Origin: Sulfurospirillum sp964466465 | Lineage (GTDB): Bacteria; Campylobacterota; Campylobacteria; Campylobacterales; Sulfurospirillaceae | Assembly (NCBI GenBank): GCA_964466465.1 | Contig: CAYXNJ010000001.1 | Span: 104,058-168,057 of the forward strand | Length of the DNA stretch: 64,000 nucleotides | Reading direction: 5' to 3' | In this document: positions 1 to 7,920 of the stretch, piece after piece | Position numbering within the stretch: position 1 is the stretch's first letter | Layout of the letters: each line of letters opens with the position of its first letter | Program-made: the position numbers and the translations under genes | The notes under the pieces: generated by a model | Database searches by the model: none | The model's input: the letters and a program-made list of their open reading frames with translations, nothing else | What the model was told of the DNA's origin: nothing

Positions 1-678
1 AGTAATAACCAAGGCGCAGAGTGCCCTAAAAAACTGCACAGGAATACCAAAAGTTTCTAAAAACCATGTGGTATTGATGGTGTTTCCTGGAAAATATTGT
101 GTAGGTGAGACAGCAATACCCGCTAAAAGGGCGTAACAAATAAACGCAACGCCTGGTACTTTGAAGTAAATTTTGAGGCGTTCGACATACTCACTTTTTT
201 TGAGAGATTCTCCATAATAATAAAGCCCAATACCCAAAAACAAAGAACCAAAAAAGCCATAGGTATAGCGAATCGCCGCAATAGCGCCATCTAGGGAAGG
301 TTGTATGATAATCAATCCTAAAAGGCTGGAGAGACTGATGATGTAAATGACAGGTGCTGCATAGAGTGTATGCAGAACATGAAGCTTGGAGTTTTCATCT
401 TTAAAACTTTCTCGGACAATAAAACGTGAGAATTCAAATAAAAAAAGATAAGACAGAAGTAGCAAAATAAACTTTATAGGACTTAAGAAAGATTCATAGT
501 TGGGATAGAGGTACATATACAAAAATACCCACTCGACAAAAGCATGTAACAGGGCAAATACACCGAGTAACCAGATTTTGCGAGCGAAGAAAATGGCACT
601 CTCTTTGGTTTGTACAAAAAGAACCAAAACACCTAAGATAAAAAAAGAGAGTCCGTAAACAAAGAGGATAATTTGCAT
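1..678 (-). CDS. Membrane sensor protein, N-terminal part (probable histidine kinase)
   Basis: The gene runs off the left edge; about 226 N-terminal residues are visible, starting MQIILFVYGLSFF. They form about seven hydrophobic segments (roughly residues 1-21, 35-57, 67-86, 105-126, 133-153, 172-190 and 211-226) with no other domain yet, which is the usual look of a membrane-embedded sensory domain in front of a kinase or cyclase. The start ATG lies one base after the stop codon of the response-regulator gene, so the two are co-transcribed, which favours a histidine kinase partnered with that regulator. The catalytic part lies outside the window, so a diguanylate cyclase cannot be excluded. 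Confidence 0.6.
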   Translation of the reverse strand, partial: MQIILFVYGLSFFILGVLVLFVQTKESAIFFARKIWLLGVFALLHAFVEWVFLYMYLYPNYESFLSPIKFILLLLSYLFLFEFSRFIVRESFKDENSKLHVLHTLYAAPVIYIISLSSLLGLIIIQPSLDGAIAAIRYTYGFFGSLFLGIGLYYYGESLKKSEYVERLKIYFKVPGVAFICYALLAGIAVSPTQYFPGNTINTTWFLETFGIPVQFFRALCALVIT

Positions 679-679
679 G

Positions 680-1351
680 TTAGCACGATTCTATTTTATA
701 ACCAGACCCACGGATAGTCTTGATCAGAGGTTTTTCACCTTCAGTGTCGATTTTATGGCGTAGATGGTGAATAAAAACATTAATAATGTTGCTCGATGTT
801 GCTTCATTGATACCCCAAATTTTCTCTTGAAGTTGTGTATGCGTGATAATTGTATTTTGATTCAGAAGAAGATAGACCAAAATATCAAATTCTTTAGAGG
901 TAAGCGTGATAGGCTTTTTGGAGCGTGTTACCACTCTTTTAGAGACGTTGACTTCAAGTGTATCAAGGGTTAAACATTCATTAAAGTTATACGATGAACG
1001 ACGAAGCAAGGAGCGTATGCGTGCTACGAGTTCTGCAAAAACAAAGGGCTTCACCAAATAATCATCTGCCCCACACCCAAGCCCCAAAATGCGCTCTTCC
1101 ACACTGGTTTTTGCGGTAAGCATCAAAATGGGAGTCAGGTTTTTTTTCTCACGCAATTTTTCGCAGATTTTTAAACCATCGAGTTTTGGCAGCATCCAAT
1201 CAATAATAAGAAGGTCATACGTGTATTGTTCCGCAAGATAGAGCCCTTCTTCTCCATCACTGGCAGTATCGACAATAAACCCCTCTTCTTGGAGCCCTTT
1301 TTGAACAAAAGCAATGATTTTTGGATCGTCTTCAATGATTAAAAGTTTCAT
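680..1351 (-). CDS. OmpR-family response regulator
   Basis: Cytoplasmic transcription regulator of 223 residues, full length for the family. The receiver domain (about 1-115) shows the acidic pocket EDD near residue 8, phospho-acceptor D51 in LIIDWMLPKLDG, T79 and K101 (VKPF). The C-terminal winged helix (about 125-220) ends in the usual RGSGYKIE. It is followed after one base by the membrane sensor gene, so together they form a two-component system. It is divergent from the heme-binding protein and cytochrome genes at 1458, with about 106 bp between them containing repeated TTAAT motifs, which makes those genes its likely targets (inference). Confidence 0.93.
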   Translation of the reverse strand: MKLLIIEDDPKIIAFVQKGLQEEGFIVDTASDGEEGLYLAEQYTYDLLIIDWMLPKLDGLKICEKLREKKNLTPILMLTAKTSVEERILGLGCGADDYLVKPFVFAELVARIRSLLRRSSYNFNECLTLDTLEVNVSKRVVTRSKKPITLTSKEFDILVYLLLNQNTIITHTQLQEKIWGINEATSSNIINVFIHHLRHKIDTEGEKPLIKTIRGSGYKIESC

Positions 1352-1457
1352 GCTTCCATCGTAGCCAAAGAAAGATTAAAAAAAATTAATGTAGCGTTAA
1401 TATTGACGAAATAAAACAATGCGATACTTCTTTTCACATTTACAAAAGGAGTTCTAC

Positions 1458-2504
1458 ATGAAGAAATTATCTTCTATGGTTTTGGCAAGTGCTATTTTAG
1501 GTGGAACAACACTGTTCGCAGCGGGTATTGCAACAGTAGAGAGTGTAAAAGGCACTCCTGCAAGTCTTGATGCGAGTGATGCTGCATGGGCAAAAGCAAA
1601 AGCAGTAACGGTCGTACTCGATCAAACACCATATCAACCCGATGGTTATAAGGGAATGCTGAAATCAACCGCAGTGATTCAATCACTTTATGATGATAAA
1701 AATATTTATATAAAGTATCAATACGATGACCCAACCATGAGTGTGGACAGACAACCATGGCAAAAGCAAGCAGATGGTTCATGGAAACAGCTTAAAGCAC
1801 CAGACCAAACAGGTCATGACAATACATACTATGAAGATAAAGCGGCTATTTACTGGAATATCAACACCAAAGGTTTTGAGAAAAAAGGGTGTGCAATCGC
1901 TTGTCACATAACCAAAGATGGTAAAAACAATGGCTTTGAAGACACCTCTGCAGGTCGCAAATACACCAATAACGCAGGTGAAACACTGGATATGTGGCAT
2001 TGGAAAGGTGTAAGAAGTGGATTGTCGTTTGATCAAACCCATGACCAGTATGTTGACAGTACCAACGATCCGAAACTCTCTAAAGAGTGGGGACGAAAAG
2101 GGGATGAACAAACTAAAGGTGGTTATAAAAATAATATCAATGAAGCCAAAACAGGCCCTGCATTTATGAACAAAGATCCTAAAGATAATGCTATTGGCTC
2201 AATCAAAGATGAGAACAAAGTTCCGTTTGTTGACACCTTCAAAGCGGGCGATAAAATCCCTGGTCCAATCGTAACCCAACACGACGGTTCAGCAGGTGAC
2301 ATTGCAACCAAAGCGGTTTGGAAAGATGGAAAATGGACTTTAGTGTTTAAACGTCCATTAGTAACAGCACATCCAAAAGCAGCAGAACAAGATGTACAGT
2401 TTAGTGACCTTAAAAAATCTTACTTCTTCGCTGTATCTGCCTTTGATAACTCTCAAATCAACCATGTTTACCATGATGGAGCGATCGAGTTAAAATTTAA
2501 GTAA
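1458..2504 (+). CDS. Periplasmic ethylbenzene-dehydrogenase-related heme-binding protein
   Basis: Exported protein of 348 residues. I start it at the ATG at 1458 (MKKLSSMV), which has AAAGGAG eight bases upstream and begins a signal peptide ending near TTLFA. The mature part resembles the heme-binding domain of cytochrome c-552/DMSO-reductase-like and ethylbenzene dehydrogenase gamma subunits (EB_dh family): a long beta-rich protein with EDKAAIYWNI and a C-terminal QINHVYHDGAIELKF. A C-x3-CH motif (CAIACH, about residue 150) may bind a c-type heme in a non-standard spacing. It precedes a membrane cytochrome c gene by about 11 bases, so the pair probably transfers electrons across the periplasm. 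The true redox partner is unknown. Confidence 0.75.
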   Translation: MKKLSSMVLASAILGGTTLFAAGIATVESVKGTPASLDASDAAWAKAKAVTVVLDQTPYQPDGYKGMLKSTAVIQSLYDDKNIYIKYQYDDPTMSVDRQPWQKQADGSWKQLKAPDQTGHDNTYYEDKAAIYWNINTKGFEKKGCAIACHITKDGKNNGFEDTSAGRKYTNNAGETLDMWHWKGVRSGLSFDQTHDQYVDSTNDPKLSKEWGRKGDEQTKGGYKNNINEAKTGPAFMNKDPKDNAIGSIKDENKVPFVDTFKAGDKIPGPIVTQHDGSAGDIATKAVWKDGKWTLVFKRPLVTAHPKAAEQDVQFSDLKKSYFFAVSAFDNSQINHVYHDGAIELKFK

Positions 2505-2515
2505 AAGGAGCGCGT

Positions 2516-3223
2516 GTGTCGATTCAACAACTCAACACACCTGCAAAAACAGCGATTTCGCTGTTTTTGCTCTTTGTGATAACCGCAACGATTTCTTCTG
2601 TGATACTCTTAGGGCTTGAACTCTCTGGAGAAAAAGCAGGGCTTAATATCCCTACGATTTCACAGATTCAAAACAAATATACCATGCCTTCCATCGTCTC
2701 AGCGATGAAAGGGAGCATGTATAAAGAAGTGACGGATGATTCAGACATCGACACGGTGCATAACTGGATCAAGGATGGTGCTAAAAAAGAGGGAAAACTC
2801 TATGATGACGCGTGGAAAATCATCCAAAATGATTGTGCGAATTGTCATAGCAAAACCTCTAAAATGAGCCGAGCCATTCCTTCGATGCCGTTTGAAACCT
2901 ATGAGCAAGTGATGAGCCATACGGAAGCAGGCTACTCATGGTCAAAGATGTCTAAACAAGCGCACATTCACATGTTTGGAATTTCGACCTTTTTGATCTT
3001 AGTGACACTCATGTTTGCCTATACAACCTATAAAGAGAGTGTGCGAAGTGTGCTTATCATTGCCTCTTTTGGTGGCGCATTTTTAGATATATTTTCATGG
3101 TGGTTCTCAAAGTTTGTGCCGCAGCTTGTGTATCTCATCTTTGCAATGGGCGGATTGATGGTTTCATCGATTCTCTTGATGAGTGTGCTGGTGTTGGCTA
3201 ATATTTGGAAAAAGGAGGGGTAA
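2516..3223 (+). CDS. Membrane-bound c-type cytochrome with four TM segments
   Basis: Protein of 235 residues starting at GTG (2516) behind AAAAGGAG. One N-terminal membrane segment (about 14-33) leads to a periplasmic region with a single heme c motif CANCH near residue 106, then three further hydrophobic segments fill the C-terminal third. The likely arrangement is a heme c domain on the periplasmic face anchored by a helical bundle. It follows the EB_dh-type protein and probably receives or delivers its electrons. I do not recognise a named family, and the substrate cannot be told from the sequence. Confidence 0.7.
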   Translation: MSIQQLNTPAKTAISLFLLFVITATISSVILLGLELSGEKAGLNIPTISQIQNKYTMPSIVSAMKGSMYKEVTDDSDIDTVHNWIKDGAKKEGKLYDDAWKIIQNDCANCHSKTSKMSRAIPSMPFETYEQVMSHTEAGYSWSKMSKQAHIHMFGISTFLILVTLMFAYTTYKESVRSVLIIASFGGAFLDIFSWWFSKFVPQLVYLIFAMGGLMVSSILLMSVLVLANIWKKEG

Positions 3224-3249
3224 AACCCTTCTTCCCCTTAAAGGGTTTT
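3222..3249 (+). promoter_or_regulatory. Hairpin covering the ribosome binding site of the TauE-type gene
   Basis: Perfect 9-bp inverted repeat AAAACCCTT / AAGGGTTTT with a 10-base loop. It starts inside the stop codon of the cytochrome gene and ends one base before the next ATG. The only plausible Shine-Dalgarno sequence (AAAGGG, 3240-3245) lies in its 3' arm, so the fold would hide it. No long T run follows, so it is not a standard terminator. Confidence 0.5.
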
Positions 3250-3250
3250 G

Positions 3251-4015
3251 ATGGAGCTTTTTCTAATTGCAAGTGTAGCCTTGATGGCTTCACTACTGAC
3301 ATTTTTTTCGGGTTTTGGTTTGGGTACACTGCTGATGCCCATTATTGCGCTTTTCTTTCCGCTTCCCATCGCTATTGCAATAACGGCGATTGTTCACTTT
3401 TCCAATAATCTTCTCAAATTTTTTCTCCTTATGAAACACAGCAACTTGTCTATTTTGCTCCGTTTTGGTGTGCCTGCGGTTATTTTTGCACTTTTAGGGG
3501 CATGGTGTTTGGAGTTTTTAAGTGAGTGGAAATGGGAGTTTGTTTACACCTTTTTTGGTTTTGCAGCACATGTGACACCGCTTAAACTAATCATAGGCTT
3601 GGTGATAGCTCTGTTTTTAGTCTTAGAGTCAAACTCAACACTGCGTGTTCCAAGTGCTTTTAAAAAGCTTTGGCTTGGAGGAATGCTCAGTGGATTTTTT
3701 GGAGGACTTAGTGGTCACCAAGGTGCTTTTCGTAGCCTCTTTTTAACCCAAAATGCTCTCTCAAAAGAGGTATTTTTAGCCACAGGCGTGAGCATCGCTG
3801 TCGTCGTTGATCTCTCACGTTTGAGCCTCTATGCTACGCATTGGCAAAGCGCACTTGATCAATGGCAGATGATCGTAGTGGCGATAGGAAGTGCGTTTAT
3901 AGGGACGTTTCTTGGAAAACATTATCTTCAAAAAGTAAGTATTGAGTTTATTCGTTTTGTGGTCGCGTGGATGTTAGGAATCGTTTCTTTTTTGTTGATT
4001 TCAGGGTTTTTGTAG
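3251..4015 (+). CDS. TauE/SafE-family membrane exporter
   Basis: Integral membrane protein of 254 residues with about seven or eight hydrophobic helices. It shows the family's N-terminal motif (FSGFGLGTLLMPII) and an internal repeat (LGGMLSGFFGGLSGHQGAFRS). The family exports sulfite, sulfoacetate or related anions across the inner membrane, but substrate assignment inside it is unreliable. I use the ATG at 3251 rather than the TTG one codon earlier. It lies 27 bases after the membrane cytochrome gene and is probably co-transcribed. Confidence 0.85.
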   Translation: MELFLIASVALMASLLTFFSGFGLGTLLMPIIALFFPLPIAIAITAIVHFSNNLLKFFLLMKHSNLSILLRFGVPAVIFALLGAWCLEFLSEWKWEFVYTFFGFAAHVTPLKLIIGLVIALFLVLESNSTLRVPSAFKKLWLGGMLSGFFGGLSGHQGAFRSLFLTQNALSKEVFLATGVSIAVVVDLSRLSLYATHWQSALDQWQMIVVAIGSAFIGTFLGKHYLQKVSIEFIRFVVAWMLGIVSFLLISGFL

Positions 4016-4055
4016 GACAACCTATAATATTTACAATCCCTTTTTTTCTTCTTGA

Positions 4056-4111
4056 TTGACACACCATATTTTTTTGTGCTATAGTTTCATATATAAATTA
4101 TTGTTTATATA
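4056..4111 (+). promoter_or_regulatory. Promoter and palindromic operator of the ArsR-type operon
   Basis: TTGACA (4056-4061) and TATAGT (4080-4085) are separated by 18 bases, a good sigma-70-type promoter. Immediately downstream is an 8-bp palindrome, TATATAAA (4090-4097) and TTTATATA (4104-4111), with a 6-base spacer. This is in the right position for ArsR-type autorepression, though binding is inferred. Confidence 0.6.
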
Positions 4112-4140
4112 AATAAACTTTTATATTAAAGGTTGATTAT

Positions 4141-4479
4141 TTGAGTCAAGGCAATAGTTTACAAGGATATTTACAAATCCTAAGCGACATCAATCGATTG
4201 AAAATTATTCAGTTTATTGCTTACGATGAAAAAACAGTTTCTGAAATTGTCAATCAAACAAAACTATCGCAACCATTGGTATCTCACCATTTAAAAGTAT
4301 TGAAAAATTACACTATTTTAGATACCAAACGAAATGGTCCTTTTATTCTCTATAAATTGCATGACACTGATCTTTTGGATATTTTGGGCTTATTGTGTGA
4401 GCTGATTTCTAAAGACAATGAACTTGAAAACCCTATGTTTAGACCTTCGCAAAAAAGAAAGGATGAAAAAGATGTTTAA
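4141..4479 (+). CDS. ArsR-family winged-helix transcription regulator
   Basis: DNA-binding repressor of 112 residues, typical for the family, probably starting at TTG (4141). The helix-turn-helix is TVSEIVNQTKLSQPLVSHHLKVL (about residues 33-55), matching the ArsR pattern. The CVC metal-binding box of metal-sensing members is missing, and only one cysteine is present, late in the protein, so the signal is unclear. It overlaps the following Met-rich protein gene by eight bases and has a strong promoter with a palindrome in front, suggesting autoregulation of a three-gene operon. Confidence 0.87.
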   Translation: MSQGNSLQGYLQILSDINRLKIIQFIAYDEKTVSEIVNQTKLSQPLVSHHLKVLKNYTILDTKRNGPFILYKLHDTDLLDILGLLCELISKDNELENPMFRPSQKRKDEKDV

Positions 4480-4903
4480 AAATTTTACACAATGTGACCC
4501 GAATAGAAGAGGCAAAAAGATATTAAGTGATGAGAAAAAGCGACAGATTGAAGAGCTGTTAGAGACTCTTTTTTTAGAGATGAATAGCGATGAAAAAGAA
4601 GAAGCTGTAATGCTTATGATACCAAAGTTGATGCGTTATGGAATGCCTACAATGAAAGACATGTGTCAAACAATGGCAGCAAGTATGTGCGGTATGGACT
4701 CAAAAGAGATGCCAACAGAAAAGCAAACAATGGATTTTGGAAGTCCTGAGATCAAAGGGCTTTTTGAAGATTGGCTCGTTCAAGTACAAGAAGAGATAGA
4801 AAGCTACCTAAAAGCCAACAGTTTCGCAGGGGCTAAAGAGGTTTCGGAGTATTTGAAAATATCGCAAGAGAGTGCAAATTATTTTATGAAATTGACAAAA
4901 TAA
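4472..4903 (+). CDS. Hypothetical Met-rich helical protein
   Basis: I do not recognise a family. The 143-residue protein is probably cytoplasmic (no signal peptide) and mostly helical, with an acidic N-terminal half, a Met/Cys-rich stretch around residues 50-75 (PKLMRYGMPTMKDMCQTMA, ASMCGMD) and a C-terminal helix-turn-helix-like region (AKEVSEYLKISQESANYFM). The ATG at 4472 is preferred over the one at 4463 because AAAGG at 4458-4462 is nine bases ahead of it. It overlaps the ArsR gene and precedes the DGC protein gene by 12 bases, so the three probably respond to the same signal, possibly a thiol-reactive metal or metalloid. Confidence 0.7.
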   Translation: MFKNFTQCDPNRRGKKILSDEKKRQIEELLETLFLEMNSDEKEEAVMLMIPKLMRYGMPTMKDMCQTMAASMCGMDSKEMPTEKQTMDFGSPEIKGLFEDWLVQVQEEIESYLKANSFAGAKEVSEYLKISQESANYFMKLTK

Positions 4904-4915
4904 GAGGAGAACCTT

Positions 4916-5452
4916 ATGTATGAAGAGATAAAAATTGAAAAAATAGATGGATATTGTAGTTCATGTGAAGATTATGCCAAAAAGCATACGACTCATCCAA
5001 CCAAAATAGCTATTATGTCGTGTGAAGGAGCATGCTCGAAAGGAGAAGTCTCCAGAAGAGCTGCCAATCTTATAGCACATAAGCTTTCACCTGAAAACAC
5101 TGTTAGAATTTGTTTAGGCGGTGCTTTTACCAAAGATGGAGGACAGAGAAATTTAGTAAGACAGACGCATAAAGCTATTGCGATTGAGGGGTGTTTTATT
5201 GATTGTGCTTCACGAATGATGAAAGGAGTGATCCCTGAACTTGATGCGCTTGTTGTGCAAGCGGATACCATTTATAAAAAGAATTTACCATTTGAAATGA
5301 ACGAAGTGTCCGATGAAGTGTTTAATGAGTATGCAAAAATCGTAGCTGAAGAGATTATTGCAAAGTATATTTATGGCGATGAAAAACCCAATGTATCAGA
5401 AAACACTACGTGTGAACCTGTGAGCGATAGAGGCTGTTGTTTTTGCTCATAA
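4916..5452 (+). CDS. DGC-domain putative zinc-binding protein
   Basis: Protein of 178 residues resembling the DGC-domain (putative zinc-binding) family. Cysteines are spread in pairs: YCSSCED near the start, MSCEGACSKGE about residue 35, GCFIDCASRMMKG about residue 98 (the family core) and a Cys-rich tail CCFCS. It starts at ATG 4916 behind AGAGGAG and is the last gene of the ArsR operon; a terminator follows. Family members often sit beside metal or metalloid resistance and thiol genes, but no activity is established. The regulated context suggests a role in metal or thiol homeostasis (inference). Confidence 0.75.
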   Translation: MYEEIKIEKIDGYCSSCEDYAKKHTTHPTKIAIMSCEGACSKGEVSRRAANLIAHKLSPENTVRICLGGAFTKDGGQRNLVRQTHKAIAIEGCFIDCASRMMKGVIPELDALVVQADTIYKKNLPFEMNEVSDEVFNEYAKIVAEEIIAKYIYGDEKPNVSENTTCEPVSDRGCCFCS

Positions 5453-5472
5453 TATGTTTTACATGTCAAAAT

Positions 5473-5497
5473 GAAGAGCCCCATTTTTGAGCTCTTC
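5473..5497. terminator. Bidirectional terminator between the ArsR operon and mnmA
   Basis: Inverted repeat GAAGAGC / GCTCTTC with an 11-base loop between two convergent genes. T-rich sequence lies on either side but no long T tract. Confidence 0.55.
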
Positions 5498-5504
5498 ATA
5501 CGTT

Positions 5505-6524
5505 TTACGCTTCGATCCAACCGCCGCCTAGGACTAAATCGTCTTGGTAAACGACAAGCGCTTGACCGCTTGCAAGACCATAAACGCCTGTTTCTAGCTC
5601 TGCGATGATTTTATCACCTTCGATTTTTACATGTGCTTTGGCTTGTGGGCTTCTGTAGCGTACTTTTACGCCATAGATGCCTTCTTTAAAATCTGCTGGC
5701 AAAGAGAAGTTTTGTGCCACAACACGTTTTTGTAGAAGTTCTTCTTTGGTGCCTGCTACAACAGTGTTGGTTTTCGCGTCAATGCCCACAACGAAATGCG
5801 GGTCATGTGCACCGTTGATGGTTAAGCCTTTGCGCTTGCCAATGGTGTAGTGCATGTAGCCTTTGTGCTCACCGATGACTTTACCATGGGTGTCTTTGAC
5901 AACCCCTTTTTGGTCAACATTGAGATGCTTTTTTAACACTTCGATGTAGGTGTCGGTGACAAAGCAGATCTCTTGCGATTCTTTGTACGTTTCAAGGGTT
6001 CCCAGCCAAGGCAATTTTTCAAGGGCAATAGGTTTAATGTCCTCTTTTTTCATGCCACCGAGCGGGAAAAGAATCTTTTCAATGATTTCTTTTTTAAGCC
6101 CAAAAAGAAAATAGCTTTGGTCTTTACTCATGTCATACGCTTCTTGGATATGACCGTCTTTCACTCTGGCGTAATGCCCTGTTGCGATTTTTTCACAGCC
6201 AAGTTCCATTGCCTTTTCAAACGCAAAACCAAATTTCATTCTTGGGTTACAAAAGGCACATGGGTTGGGCGTTAAGCCTTGCTCATACGAGCGCACAAAG
6301 TAGTCATACACATGCTCTTTAAAAAGCGCCTTAGCATCGATGATGTGCGTCTCAATGCCCAAATGGTGGCTTACTTTTTCAATATTGGCGATGTTAACCG
6401 CGTGTTTTTTCTCATCTTCATGAAGTTTGAGGTAAATTCCCACAACCTCATGACCTTCTTGTTTAAGCAGATAAGCGGAGTAACTTGAGTCAATTCCCCC
6501 GCTCATTAATAGTGCAATTTTCAT
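5505..6524 (-). CDS. mnmA: tRNA-specific 2-thiouridylase MnmA
   Basis: Makes 2-thiouridine at position 34 of Lys, Glu and Gln tRNAs, using ATP and a persulfide relay. The 339-residue protein has the PP-loop SGGIDSS at residues 9-15, the first catalytic cysteine in NPCAFCNPRMKFG (about residue 90) and the second in QEICFV (about residue 186), plus the DQSYFLF and KRKGL motifs of the family. It is slightly shorter than the E. coli enzyme, as is common in Campylobacterota. It is transcribed separately downstream of the sulfur-assimilation cluster, with its own ribosome binding site (AAAGAGA). Confidence 0.95.
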   Translation of the reverse strand: MKIALLMSGGIDSSYSAYLLKQEGHEVVGIYLKLHEDEKKHAVNIANIEKVSHHLGIETHIIDAKALFKEHVYDYFVRSYEQGLTPNPCAFCNPRMKFGFAFEKAMELGCEKIATGHYARVKDGHIQEAYDMSKDQSYFLFGLKKEIIEKILFPLGGMKKEDIKPIALEKLPWLGTLETYKESQEICFVTDTYIEVLKKHLNVDQKGVVKDTHGKVIGEHKGYMHYTIGKRKGLTINGAHDPHFVVGIDAKTNTVVAGTKEELLQKRVVAQNFSLPADFKEGIYGVKVRYRSPQAKAHVKIEGDKIIAELETGVYGLASGQALVVYQDDLVLGGGWIEA

Positions 6525-6587
6525 AGTTATATCTCTTTTATTTAAAATTCGACGTCTAAAGAGTAAAAGTCTTTACGTTTCGATTAA

Positions 6588-6602
6588 GCCCTAAAATAGG
6601 GC
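6588..6602 (-). terminator. Short hairpin after metY
   Basis: Palindrome GCCCTA / TAGGGC with a 3-base loop, ten bases past the metY stop codon. No clear T tract follows on the minus strand, so termination is only likely. Confidence 0.35.
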
Positions 6603-6611
6603 ACCTATGTG

Positions 6612-7895
6612 TTAAAAATCAAGCAGATACGGTTTATCTGAAGCGACTTCATCACTTGTTACAGCTTGTTCTTCTTTGACAAGTGCTTGGTCGATGTCGG
6701 CGAGCAAATCTTCTAAATCCTCGATGCCCACAGAAAGGCGTATCATACCTTCCGTTAATCCAAACTCAGCTTTTTGCTCAGTAGAATACTCCGCATAAAT
6801 CGTATGATAGGTTGCGATAATCAGCGATTTATTGTCCTGAACGTTGGTACCTCGCTTGATGATGCCCAGGCGATTTAAAAAGGCGTAAGCACTGGCTTTA
6901 TCGCTAAAGCTAAAGCTAACGATGCCACCACCCGCACTAAAGTGTTTTTTTGCATTTTCAAAAGAGGGTGAATTTTCCAAGAACGGGTAAGAAACGCTAA
7001 TGATCTCAGGTTTTGTTTGAAGATGTTTTGCCACAGCGAGGGCATTTTCACAGCTTCTCTTAACACGCAAATCCATTGTTTCAAGACCAAGTGAGAGTAG
7101 GTACGCACTTTGAGGTGAGAGTGTTGCACCAAGGTTGCGGTAAGTCTCTTTGCGAAGGCGTAAGATAAGCGCATTAGGCCCAAATTTGCGGGTGTAAGGA
7201 GCTAAGGTTGCATGGTTGCTCCAGTTGTATGTTCCGTTATCGACAATAAGTCCTCCAAGAACGTGCCCGCCGCCTGAGATGTATTTTGTCGCAGAGATGA
7301 CTTCAACATCCACACCGTGTTTTTTTGCATCAAAGAGGTTCCATGGCGTTGCGGTGGTATCGACGATAAAAGGGACATTGTTTTCTGCTAAGAGGCTTTT
7401 GATGGCGGTAAAATCAGGCACGATTAGATGAGGATTGCTCACGCTTTCACAAAAAAGAAGGCGTGTTTTAGCGTCAATATTGGCTTTAATTTCATCCAAG
7501 TTACTCAAGTCCACATAGCGCACTTCGACACCAAAATCACTCAAAAGCGTTTGGAAAAGAGAGAGGGTATTGCCAAAGAGGTATTTGGTCGTGATGAGGT
7601 TATCGCCACTTTTAAGCAATGCAAACAGCATATTGGAAATTGCAGCCATGCCTGTCGCGGTGGCTAGAACACCCAATGCTCCACTGACGGTTCTGATTTT
7701 GTGTTCAAACTCTTCAATCGTTGGGTTGGTTGAACGCGTATAGACATGACCGTATTTGAAGCCTTTAAACACCGCTTCCAAATCTTCCGCTTTTTCAAAT
7801 TCAAAAGCAGAACTTTGGTAGATAGGAAAGCGCATCGCGCCATGGGCATCTTTGGCTAAAGGTTGTGTATGCAATGCTTTGGTGGTAAATCCCAT
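6612..7895 (-). CDS. metY: O-acetylhomoserine sulfhydrylase MetY (PLP enzyme)
   Basis: PLP-dependent enzyme of 427 residues in the Cys/Met metabolism family. It replaces the acetyl group of O-acetylhomoserine with sulfur to give homocysteine. The PLP lysine is in SATKYISGGGHV (about residue 204), with TATGMAAISN for phosphate binding and a C-terminal RLSVGIEDLEDLL. It is the last gene of a cluster holding hcyS, hcyF, hcyD and sir. In Wolinella succinogenes such a MetY takes sulfur from HcyS thiocarboxylate rather than free sulfide, so the same is likely here. A conserved RNA-like element ends 25 bases before its start codon. By sequence alone it could be read as a methionine gamma-lyase or cystathionine gamma-synthase; the context decides. 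Confidence 0.85.
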   Translation of the reverse strand: MGFTTKALHTQPLAKDAHGAMRFPIYQSSAFEFEKAEDLEAVFKGFKYGHVYTRSTNPTIEEFEHKIRTVSGALGVLATATGMAAISNMLFALLKSGDNLITTKYLFGNTLSLFQTLLSDFGVEVRYVDLSNLDEIKANIDAKTRLLFCESVSNPHLIVPDFTAIKSLLAENNVPFIVDTTATPWNLFDAKKHGVDVEVISATKYISGGGHVLGGLIVDNGTYNWSNHATLAPYTRKFGPNALILRLRKETYRNLGATLSPQSAYLLSLGLETMDLRVKRSCENALAVAKHLQTKPEIISVSYPFLENSPSFENAKKHFSAGGGIVSFSFSDKASAYAFLNRLGIIKRGTNVQDNKSLIIATYHTIYAEYSTEQKAEFGLTEGMIRLSVGIEDLEDLLADIDQALVKEEQAVTSDEVASDKPYLLDF

Positions 7896-7920
7896 AAAAT
7901 ATCCTTTTCTTTAACTTTTA

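Noticed and set aside
1458..1782. Antisense open reading frames over many genes
   Set aside because: They lie fully inside well-supported genes on the other strand, have no ribosome binding sites and no recognisable domains.
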